This document shows positions 12,101 to 21,594 of a stretch of 64,000 nucleotides of DNA, in pieces (position 1 is the first letter of the stretch; each line of letters starts with the position of its first letter). Position numbers and translations under genes: made by a program. The notes under the pieces were generated by a model. The model searched no databases, was not told the origin of the DNA, and was given only the letters and a program-made list of their open reading frames with translations. Source of the DNA: Xiphophorus maculatus (taxonomy: Eukaryota; Chordata; Actinopteri; Cyprinodontiformes; Poeciliidae); assembly GCF_002775205.1 (NCBI RefSeq), contig NC_036454.1, positions 15,830,882 through 15,894,881 on the forward strand. The letters run 5' to 3'.

Positions 12101-14473
12101 TAGCAATTTAATTTTGAGATGAACGATAAACTGTAAATCCAGGCCAATCAGCCCTGACCCACTGCACCCATTGACTGGACATGCAAATAAGCAATAGAAA
12201 ACTCATTTGGGACGCAAATTATTCTGTCTGTGTACTGTGGCGCTCTCAAGACCATGCAGTCCTGGCCAGATAGCATTGACTGAACCTAAAAATAAAACAC
12301 TTTTAGATAAATTTTCCCAAAACAGGAATTAATTAATTCACATTTGTTTTTCTTTAAACTTCAGTTCAAGACGCATTATGCCAAGAGAGTAATCCAGGTC
12401 ACTGTTACGGTGAACGACACAATATTCCTCCAAAATGGCAGCCAACAAATTGCCCAAGAGGAGATGATTCCTGTACCAGGATCAGTGAATGGGATTAATG
12501 CCCTTGGCTTGGTGGTGTTCTCCTTGTGCTTTGGTCTGATCATTGGGAACATGGGGGAACAAGGACAACCCCTCAGAGATTTCTTTGACTGCCTCAATGA
12601 GGCCATCATGAGGCTAGTCGCCATCATAATGTGGTATGTACTAGAAATGTGAGCTAGAAAGATGGATTATCAAAAAGAAATAACACGTAATGAAATGTTT
12701 CAATCTTTCTTTTGTAAAACTCGCTATCCCCAGGTATGCCCCTGTTGGTATTTTGTTCCTCATTGCTGGTAAAATTGTGGAGATGGATGACATTTCAGCC
12801 ATGGGTGGCCAGCTGGGAATGTATACAATAACCGTTATTAGTGGCCTGCTCATCCACGCCATCATAGTCCTCCCAACGCTCTACTTTGTTATCACCAGAA
12901 AGAATCCCTTTCTATTCATTGCTGGACTGCTGCAAGCACTTGTTACTGCCCTTGGAACATCTTCTAGGTTTGTGATTCAACTGACATAGACAAGGAGATG
13001 TCTAGATGAACATTTTTATTGTGCCTTATGACTTTTTCTATTAACCCCTCTGTTCTCACACAGCTCTGCCACATTACCCATCACTTTTAAATGCCTGGAG
13101 GAAAACAACAAGGTAGACAAGCGTGTGACCCGTTTTGTTCTCCCTGTCGGAGCCACCATAAATATGGATGGAACAGCTTTATATGAGGCCCTGGCAGCCA
13201 TCTTTATTGCACAGGTCAATGATTATGACCTTAACTTTGGACAGATTCTCACCATCAGGTATTGCAAAATTTTGCTGCTCATAACAATATTAGTTCAAAA
13301 ATACAAAACCAAAAAAAAGCAAGACTCAATTTAAAAATATTTTATGCCGAACTAAATGTACTAAGTTAGATCTGCTGAATCTGTGGCTCTTTGATTGGTA
13401 AACTGTGCTACAAAAGCATCTAAAAAGTGTGACATTTGCATTCAGTCCTTCTGAGTGAACACTTTGTAGAATCCTCTTTCTCTGCAGTTATAGCTGCTTC
13501 CTTGTTTGGTGTGTTTTTTTTACTGTTTTTGCTCAATTAGAGACTGAATTATTGCCCAATCTTCTTTAAGAAATTGCTCAGGTTTAGTCAGATTGCATTG
13601 ATATAAATGACAGGTTTTGCATATATTTATTCATCAAAAGAAAGATTTTATATCAGCCATCATTCTCTTTTGACATTTGCCACAATAACAGGCTATCTTG
13701 TGTTGGTCTAATCCCACTGAATTCATTGATGTTTCTGGCTGTGTGTGATAAACTGTGGAATGGCTTAATGGACATGAATTTCTTTGCTTTAGCGCTCTCA
13801 GAAAGAAATGCCACAGCAACCAAAATTACACGTTTACTGAATAAAAGAGATAAATAATATTTTGGGGTCTATCATTTTCTCCTCAGCATCACAGCCACGG
13901 CAGCCAGCATCGGTGCAGCTGGAATACCTCAGGCAGGCCTGGTTACCATGATCATAGTACTAACATCTGTAGGTCTTCCCACAGATGACATCTCACTGAT
14001 TATTGCTGTTGACTGGTTCCTGTAAGTATCCAGGAGAATGGGCTTTAGCCACTCCCTTTGAATGGCAAATTAACAACAAGTTGCAGATTTTGTTCAAAAT
14101 GTTCTACAGCCATACATCGCAATTGCTCTGTTTTTGATTGAATTTTGAATATGCTCTGCAGTCTTGGCATTATTTAAAGGGACAAAGTGTTTGATCTTCT
14201 TTTGTTGGTTCATCTTGAAATCCTGTTTTTGCACTCTGTTTTCATGTTCTTTTTCTGTTTCTCAGTGATCGATTGCGCACCACCACCAACGTCCTTGGTG
14301 ACTCCATCGGAGCTGGCATCGTAGAACATTTGTCTCGCCACGAGTTGAGAGTCAATGACCTAGAGTTGGGCAACCAGACGGTTGACCAGACAGAAAAAAA
14401 GCCATACCATCTAATTTCCCCAGAGAACGAATATGAGAATGAGAAGCCCACTCCAGATGACACTAAAATGTAG
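2792..14473 (+). CDS. slc1a3: Excitatory amino acid transporter 1 (EAAT1/GLAST), glial glutamate/aspartate transporter, 9 coding exons
   Basis: Plasma-membrane, sodium- and proton-coupled, potassium-countertransporting uptake of L-glutamate and aspartate, mainly in glia; SLC1 family, homotrimer. Coding exons: 2792-2975, 3537-3674, 10438-10642, 11201-11243, 12365-12633, 12734-12967, 13064-13258, 13887-14021, 14266-14473. All have GT-AG borders and matching phases, giving 536 aa against 542 in human. The start MTQSNGE matches the family's MTKSNGE, and the apparent upstream extension begins at TTG, not ATG. Visible landmarks: the serine-rich GTSSSSATLP hairpin (about 355-363), NMDGT (about 391-395), [11 protein letters not shown] of hairpin 2 (about 434-444), the TM8 motif [12 protein letters not shown] (about 469-480), and a C-terminal TKM like human. 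The extracellular loop carries NDT and NGS glycosylation sequons. No lesion is seen. Whether this is the a or b teleost paralog cannot be decided here. Confidence 0.96.
5945..5970. repeat. (AAAT)n microsatellite
   Basis: About six AAAT units inside the TTAA-ended element. Confidence 0.8.
6072..6142. repeat. (AT)n microsatellite, about 35 units
   Basis: Uninterrupted AT dinucleotides over about 71 bases, followed by a short broken AT stretch. Likely length-polymorphic and able to form cruciforms. Confidence 0.98.
9600..9970. mobile_element. Decayed DNA-transposon-like copy
   Basis: The block starting around GGTTTGATTCATACATATG and containing TTTGGCACAAAACCAACA, GTGGTGGTA and a later AACTGGG...GTCAGGATAAAT resembles, from memory, a very common degenerate teleost DNA element that keeps a transposase-like order of motifs. 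The frame is broken and no transposase domain is intact. Ends not defined; the assignment is by recognition only. Confidence 0.35.
10185..10330. mobile_element. Decayed retroelement tail (LINE/SINE 3'-end-like)
   Basis: AGAATCAGAATCAGCTTT followed by AGCCAAG and a CA-rich stretch with ACACAGACACAATT resembles the 3' tail shared by many fish LINE/SINE copies. It is short, AT-rich and has no open frame. Confidence 0.4.
10643..12364 (+). other. slc1a3 introns 3 and 4
   Basis: These introns flank a 43-base exon (11201-11243, encoding [14 protein letters not shown]). No further gene is seen. Intron 4 contains an ATGGATGG-type simple stretch near 12010-12035 and an octamer-like ATGCAAAT at 12181. 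Confidence 0.6.
13440..13830. mobile_element. Decayed DNA-element copy in slc1a3 intron 7
   Basis: The order of motifs (ACACTTTGTAGAATC, GCAGTTATAGCTGCTTCC, GAGACTGAATTATTGCCC, AATCTTCTTTAAGAAATTGC, GTCAGATTG) matches a well-known degenerate teleost non-autonomous DNA element as I remember it. No usable open frame. Its ends were not located. Confidence 0.45.
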
Positions 14474-14486
14474 TGGCAAGATTTCT

Positions 14487-14539
14487 ACCCTTTCTTTCTG
14501 AAAAAGAAAGGGTGCAGTACTTGTCAGACAGTACTGCAC
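14487..14539 (+). other. Two tandem hairpins just after the slc1a3 stop codon
   Basis: Hairpin 1: an 11-bp perfect stem 14487-14497 with 14503-14513, 5-base loop. Hairpin 2: a 10-bp perfect stem 14512-14521 with 14530-14539, 8-base loop. They overlap by two bases and start 13 bases after the TAG. Confidence 0.75.
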
Positions 14540-14702
14540 TGTGTTGTCTGATAAGACCTCTTGAATTCTCACAGGAAAGGTTGTTTTTTTTAATGCAATT
14601 AAAAGTCCTGCCTGAACATATTTCAGGCCAAATAAGCTCCACTAATGTGTGACACTCTGCAGACTGGAAATAATCTGTGGTCATGTTGGCTGTTCTCATG
14701 GA

Positions 14703-14816
14703 TACACTGTAAAAAAAAAGAAAGTCTCTAATTTATGGTAAAATACTGGCAACTAAACTTTAACCACCTCTTCTGGCATTTTACCATAAATTAGAGACAT
14801 TTTTTTTTACAGTGTA
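14703..14816. mobile_element. 114-bp palindromic MITE (TACACTGTAAAA ends)
   Basis: The left end TACACTGTAAAA is mirrored at the right end. An inner 21-bp perfect stem pairs 14724-14744 with 14778-14798. The flanking TA may be the target-site duplication. The internal sequence is non-coding. It lies in the probable 3' UTR of slc1a3, so the transcript would carry a long double-stranded hairpin. Confidence 0.85.
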
Positions 14817-16330
14817 GGACAAAGATCCATCCTGAGATACATAACTAGTTTAGCTATCTGTGGCCTTCATTCCATATTTCCTACTTCGCTATATGTAATG
14901 ACCAACGTCATTCACTAGAGGGGGGTATTTCTGTTATTTTAAAACTTAAGTAATACGCAGCTCATCAGAGTACATAGTAATGACTGCTTTGAGATTGAAG
15001 CTTTTTGTTGTTGAGTAACTGCTGATTTATATGAAACCTTAACGTATAGCTATAGTATACTTCTCTCTGTAAACTAATGAAATGTGTCAAATATCATGCA
15101 AATAGAATAATTTACCAAACTCTTTGTTGCAAAAGGGTTTTTTCAAACCCCTGCACAAACACATGTGGCTTTAACTGCTTTGTACATATTTTAGATTTAT
15201 TAGAGAATGGTATGCTCTACAATTAGGAATATATTGTTTTGGGTCTCAACTGACCAAAGCAGTAAGTGTTGCTGTAGTAGTAATAGAAACTATATTTTTT
15301 GTACACATAACCAGAATAAGATCTCATCAAATACCCTATGGGTGTGTTTTTGTTATAGCCTACAGCTTCCTCAACCAGTGGTTATAGTCAACTAATACAA
15401 TTAAACTGCTCAGCCATTCATATTCAAGGTCAATTTACCTGACTTTGCTAAGTATGTGATAGATTATTAACCCAAGAGGTAAAGCCATTCATTTTTAACC
15501 AAAACTAAAACAAAAAAAAGCATAATTTTAATCTAATTTTACTCAAATATGTAAACAATCCAAAGACTACAGTGATGTTTTGCAGAAAACATGCTATAAG
15601 CTTTTATTTCTCAGATTAAACAAGAACATGAAATTTGGAGCATTTAAAAGATGAAAATTGTCTTTCTTTGTATTCAGTTTACTTTGCTATTTTGTTTTAC
15701 AAATTACCAGCTTGTGCATCTTCTCGATATGTGATAATATGATGCAACATAAATGCATGAAAGTTTCATCATAGTTCAATGGTTTTGAATAGCAAGAAGA
15801 TGGCAGAATATATAAAAAATATTCTGTGTTGCACCTATTTTCTAGCTTATGTTTCTCAGCAAAAGGTGATACTGATTTTGTCTGATTTAATTATTCTCCC
15901 TGTTAAACACATTCATTTTCAGCTGCATTTTTAATTTGTCTAGCTTGCTGTTTCTTTATCAACTCATTGAATAAATGAATTTGCATTTTCATAGTAGATA
16001 TTTTGTATAGAAGATTATTTCAGAAATGGTGTACTTTTATAAAAATCTGTAGATAAATATGTAAAAGAATTTTGGATTCAAATGGCTATGTATGTGTTTT
16101 TTGAGGATTGTATAAATACAGAAAATGTAACTACATTCTTCTATAGTCTTATGACCAAACTGTAATTACATTACACACTTAAGGGAATTGAAAGGTTCAT
16201 TTGTTTACAGTTGCTGGTGACTCATTTGGTACAAATGCTTCTTCTCATGCATTCACATGTAAACATATTTGATTAGATAGCTGTAGTTTTGACTTGCATG
16301 AAATATTTTTATTAAAAAAATAAATGAGCA

Positions 16331-17366
16331 AGTCATTTGGAGGTATGTTCATTATTTCATCATGACAAGAAAGAAAAATCTAAAACAAAACTGAATTAGG
16401 TTTTATCTATTTTAGCTGGGGCTGCAGTAGTGGCAACTTGAAGCAAGTCAAGTTGGACGTTTTTATTTCTACTGCAAACCATGATCAACAGGTGCAGCTT
16501 CTACTACCTTATGAGGTAACTAGATGTTGATCAAATCTTCTGTAAAGAAATGGAGAAAATTGTCATAAAAAATAAACCTTAAAAACTGGTGTCCAGAGAG
16601 TATAATGTGTAGTACCTGTTTTTAATCTACTTAAATAAGATTTTACCTAATCCAGGAAGTAGATTAATACCAGACTACTATAAGTTTTCAGGGAACAAAT
16701 AAATTTCCCAAAATGTATTTGAGAAACTACTTGTAAGCCCTAATGTATACTTAAATATTTCATTCAATGCTCTACCTCATATTACAGATTCAAAAGAACT
16801 TTAGTTTTAAGTCTGCCGCAATCAGAATCTTGTTTTTGTACTCAGATTGTAGCTTCCATTGATTTTCTACACCCAAAATAAATTCTTAGTATTTCTATTT
16901 TAGATAGTGAAAATAAATATTTATAGATAATTATGCAATATGTTCTAACTTAGCACCCACAACTATTTAGTTTTGTATTATGTGTATTTTCAAATTTGAA
17001 CACCTGGGTATCTTTTCAAGTGCTTTGCATCTGAACTTCTTCAAAAATACATTGATGTGTTTTTTGTACTAAAGACACTCTTTTGCATAACCTAAAATCT
17101 TTTGACTGTTACCTCACTTTTTGTAAATTCTTTCTGATAATTTATAGGCCTCCTGTTTCCCCGCAACCCATCGTCACTCTTTTGGGTTGAGATCTGGTGA
17201 CTGTGGAGGTCATAGTGAACTCACTATAATTTGTAAGAAACCAGCATATTGCCATCAGAAGATATGTAAACAAAGATCAGAAAGAGAGTAATGTGGCCAG
17301 CAACAATACTCAATTAGGCTGATGTACTTAAACTATGCTCAGGTGCTGCTAACAGACCCAAAGTGT
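16331..17366. other. AT-rich intergenic stretch between slc1a3 and nipbl
   Basis: No gene, RNA or clear repeat was recognised; scattered AATAAA hexamers only. Confidence 0.5.
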
Positions 17367-17377
17367 TCTCAAATGGG
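17367..17377. repeat. Left target-site duplication of the SINE
   Basis: TCTCAAATGGG, repeated exactly at 17652-17662 after the SINE tail. Confidence 0.9.
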
Positions 17378-17651
17378 TGCCGTGCACAGTGGTGCAGTTG
17401 GTAGCACTGTTGCCTTGCAGCAAGAAGGTCCTGGGTTTGATTCCCGGCCCGGGGTCTTCCTGCATGGTGTCTCCCTGTGCATGTGTGGGTTCTCTCTGGG
17501 TACTCCGGCTTCCTCCCATAGACCAAAAACATGACTGTTAGGTTAATTGGTCTCTCTAAATTCTCCCTAGGTTTGTCCTGTCTGTCTCTGTGTTGCTCTT
17601 GCCCGGAACGTTAGGCACCAGCAGCCGTGTTAGAAAATGGATGGATGGATA
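17378..17651 (+). mobile_element. tRNA-headed SINE with intact target-site duplication
   Basis: The head resembles a tRNA: an A-box-like TGGTGCAGTTGG (17390-17401) and a B-box-like GGTTTGATTCC (17434-17444). The body is the teleost repeat with TGCATG, CCGGCTTCCTCCCA and GGTTAATTGG blocks, and the tail is ATGG repeats at 17637-17650. It is flanked by a perfect 11-base direct repeat TCTCAAATGGG at 17367-17377 and 17652-17662, the mark of target-primed insertion. Part of the 3' body is deleted compared with the usual element. Related fragments occur at 49451-49578 and near 61813. Confidence 0.9.
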
Positions 17652-17662
17652 TCTCAAATGGG
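17652..17662. repeat. Right target-site duplication of the SINE
   Basis: Exact copy of 17367-17377. Confidence 0.9.
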
Positions 17663-17899
17663 GTAGAATTTATTTGATTTTGTTGCACAAGTGTATTCCA
17701 AAAATTGGTTGCAATTTGCATCATTTATTAAAACTTACTATAGCTGTAAAACTTACGTAATTTTTAATTTGAAATAATAATTAAAACCCCAACCAAATTA
17801 CATTAATATAAACTGTTTCATTAATTTCGTTAGTTAAATTCAAACAGGTGCTTTATTTTATTAGTGTCAATAGATACGTTGAGTCAGGGAAGACAAACT

Positions 17900-18374
17900 T
17901 GTCCTACATTGCCTCCTAGTGGATGATGTATGTAAAGCTACATGGCATTTTGTTTGGCGCCGATGGAGGGAGTCACTCCTGAGATCTTTGGTCAGTCAGA
18001 CGACAGAACTTCCGGTCGGCATTTTGTTCTACGAGAGGAGAGCCTCTGGATGATCGCAAAAATCGTCATTTTTCTCATTTACGGTCGAAATTGGCTACCG
18101 ACTTTGTTTACGTCGGCACAGACCGACTGAAACTCCGAAGAACGAATGTTTCCCCATGGTTATACGTTGAAACATTCACCCTCGACTGACGGAAGAAGAA
18201 CGAATCGGTCCGACCCGGATTATTGTTGATAGCTAGCAGGCTAGCTCGTCGGCTAGCTGGCGAGCCAGTCGAGTTCCTTCTGGAGGAGCCGCGAGAGAGA
18301 AGAAAGGGGGAGCTAGAGATACGGACACAAACCCAGCTAAAACATTGCCCACCCTTTGAACGCAACATCCGAAG
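17900..18374 (+). promoter_or_regulatory. nipbl: nipbl promoter region and non-coding exon 1
   Basis: A sharp rise in CpG and GC content after 17940, with an E2F-like TTTGGCGCC at 17953-17961. A strong donor AAG/GTAAAT at 18374/18375 closes a likely non-coding first exon, as in human NIPBL, where the ATG is in exon 2. The start site is not visible; no TATA box was seen. A CTCF-like motif (reverse) lies just upstream at 17909-17922. Confidence 0.6.
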
Positions 18375-21300
18375 GTAAATGCTAGCGTGCAGTTTATGCT
18401 TATTTAGAACACTTGGGGACTGCAATTATTTAAAATGATGTTAATAATTGTTCCATTGCAAGACCACCTACGGCGTCGTTAATCGTTGACCGGGAGGTAA
18501 CGGAAGCTACTAACTAGCTAGCCAAGCTAGCTAGGTGTGTTTTTGCTCTGCCGAGGCGCACGGCCCTCACTGGATGTCATTTGTCGAGCCCGAGGATTGG
18601 GCCGTTGCCACGGAATTGCAATCCCCACAGTTGCCTGTACATGTACTTTCAAACCCATCACTTTTTTCCTCCGAGCTCAGTGAAAATAGGCCAACATTTA
18701 ACAACCCGCGACCAGCGCTTCCTTATATTTGTAATATTAAGAATCGGGTTCCCCTTCTGTTTAAATAAGTAACAGCCTTGGAAGCCAACTAAAAACAGTT
18801 AGAGCTAGTTAGCCTAACTAGCTAGGTAATAAAACACGACAATTGTTTTTAGCTGATATTACTGCTGCCGTAGATGGTGTTTTTTCGCTTTACTGTAGCT
18901 TCAGGCTTTGAGTATAAGATCCAAACAGTCAAGAACTTCTCGGCAGTTTAACGACGGTCGTTTTTATAGGACTACATGGAGCTTCAGCTGGGCTATTTAG
19001 TATAAATATAAATGTTAAAATAGATGCTAACGCGAGGTTGAAGTTAGCATAGATTATTTTACATTTTGTGAGGTTGTTTTCTTTTGAACCCTTTTACTAT
19101 GCTAGTGGTGGCTTTGGATACGAGTCTGATTGGGGAGGTTTTGACTGAGTGCAGCCTACTTTGTCTAAGCTGTGACTGCTTTTCCGTTGGAGTTTGTTTT
19201 TGTTGTGAACGAAAACTGCAGAGCATGGTTTTCAGCTACTTAGTTTGCAAGAGGCGAATTGTAACTGTTTGCTTCTGGAGGATGCAGCCCCCCCCCTCCC
19301 TACTGCTGCCGCCACCATCACAGTGCATCTGTTCCTTTGTGCTGCCTCCTGCCTGTCAGTCTCACAGCTGTCAGCCTAGAGCCAAGCCCCTGCGTGCAGG
19401 GGAAAACCACACAGACTGAGCATGCTGACGCTTACACCTACTAATGTACAGTTCGCATTATCCGTCTGTTGACCCTCCGTTACAGTTAGCTTATGCACAG
19501 CAAGACTCTGCTCAGAGTAAACTGAAGTGTGTGTGTGATCTCAGTCGTACGCTCGTCTCCGTCTGGGGGCGGTGATGGGTTTATATGGCTTCAGTTAAAC
19601 GTAAAACTTTCCTCAGAAGTTATTGATATAGGGTGCCACATTGAGGTTAACAGCGCTGCACGGGTTTGCATTCCAGGCTCAAAGGTTGTACTACAGCAAG
19701 AACGATGTCACTGCAAAGGATAAGTGCATGTGAAGTGGTGCAGGCTATGTTGTTGTTTTGCATGTTATTGTCCTACCAAGTGCAATTTGACGACGGATGA
19801 AAGTCTGACACGAATGCTTTCCGTTTAGGAGTCTGAAGGTGCAGGACATTTTATCTGAGATGTCAGTGAGTCTACCGGAGACTGCACGAGATTCTTTAAA
19901 AAGGTATTATTGTCATGTTGTATCAGATATGTCAGCCATGTCACTATTGAGACTGCCTGAAGTATGAATGCACATACTAGCTTGTAATTTATTTAGTCAT
20001 TTATTAGGCAAATGTTTGCATCATACATAATATGGTAAATAGCTCACGAGCCTTTGAAGCATGCATTAAATATTCACAAATTTGTGATTGCTTTTCCTCT
20101 GCCGTTATCTTACCTCTTACGTAAATTACCTGAGGCTAGGTTTTGACAGTATATCGCAGGTGTTTCCTTATGGCACTATAACTGTATACAATTTTAGTAT
20201 TACACAGAACAGCTCAATGCAATAAGTATTTCCTGCATAATTACCATGCATTTATGCACTGCATACCAACAATGCATTTTGCGATTCTTGTTGTCTAATG
20301 CTGCAGGCAATGTTTTAGGAAGGCATTGCACTAATGAAACTTTTTTTTTTACATTACCAAAAGTAAGTCATTTTACTCATAACAGCATATGTAGCCAGAT
20401 ATAACATGTTGAATAAAACCATGCTGTTATTTAAGGTGGAAATATTTAATATATTTTTTTCAGTAGCTGCAAAAAATTGACTATCTGGGTTCTGTGTCTG
20501 CAACAGAACTTGAATTAGACATTAACATTGTTAAGCATCAGTCTTTTGTTTGTCCCAAGACATGTCACCATTGAGACATTGATTAAGAATTATTGCAAAT
20601 CCTATGTTTTTTTTATGCCATACAGCTCTACCAAAAAAGTAGGGAGAATCTATGAGCCAAAAATAATTTACAGGTGTAACAAGGGGATCTCATTTATTCA
20701 GAGCTGTTAATTAATTTCTATATTAGACATGCAAATGTGTACAAATCTGCTGAGCTATATGTTGTTCATATCAATGTTTTGCATATAACTTATCTTATTA
20801 TCAAAACACAGTGAACGTTAAGAAGATTACCTTATAATATGTGAAAACGCTTATGTACTTCTGTACCTACCAAGAAGCTGCATCCTTAAAAGTAAGATTG
20901 GGTTGTTTTACTTGCATTTGTTTTGTTTGCATCTGTTTTTCATACATGGAGTGGGTTTTCTATGGTAACAATAAAAAGTGTGGACATTGTGTTTATTCAT
21001 CTAATTTTGCGCTAATTAGTCTAAAATCCCATATTAGTAACACAAACAAAAACATGAGCCATTTGAAGAACAACTTGAATTTTCTCAGGAAATGCCAACA
21101 AAATCACAATTATAGAATGAAAAAAAACAACAATAAAAGCAAGTATTTACCAATACAGAGACATATTCTTTTTAAGGTCAAATATTATGTTATTATTTTG
21201 TAAACTTAAAATCTAAATTTTGTTCTCTGTAGTTGTTTTTTAATGTTTTCTTATAAAGGTAACAGGCCTCTACAGTTTACATGCTTATCAATCAGAAGAT

Positions 21301-21508
21301 GAAAATATTTACTACCGTCGCTATTCATAAAGATGTTTTATCAGTCAATGGTCAGACAGGTATTACTTTACAATACATTGGTAATTGTTTTAAGTAGCCA
21401 CAACTGCTTTGGAAATCTGTTTCTGTTTTGCTAATAAATGTGTACTCTCCTGCTCCTTGCTGATTTCTGTTTTTGTCTCTTTCTCACTCTAACCACATCC
21501 TCTTCAAG
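18375..21508 (+). other. nipbl intron 1
   Basis: The first kilobase is still GC-rich with many GCTAGC/CTAGCT palindromes. The rest is AT-rich. Open frames (for example 19084-19419) have no protein-like pattern. No second gene is supported. Confidence 0.55.
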
Positions 21509-21594
21509 GTGCCAGGAGATGTGAGGACGGGTGTTGTCCGTCGACCCCCTGATATACCTGTGTATCAACACACTCCCCCGCCCTCACCTTCAGC

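Larger units (their letters stand above)
14474..16330 (+). other. slc1a3: Probable 3' UTR of slc1a3
   Basis: Non-coding sequence directly after the stop codon. Candidate AATAAA signals lie at 15970, 16319 and 16571; mammalian SLC1A3 also has a long 3' UTR. It contains two tandem hairpins (14487-14539) and a palindromic MITE (14703-14816). The end is a guess. Confidence 0.5.

Noticed and set aside
17322..17534. 70-codon frames on both strands near 17.4 kb
   Set aside because: They lie across the SINE and its flank; the sequence is a retroposon, not a gene. The tRNA-like head is likewise not called a functional tRNA gene because it is fused to the SINE body.
18108..18425. 105-codon minus-strand frame across nipbl exon 1
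   Set aside because: CpG-rich promoter sequence has few stops by chance; no homology recognised.
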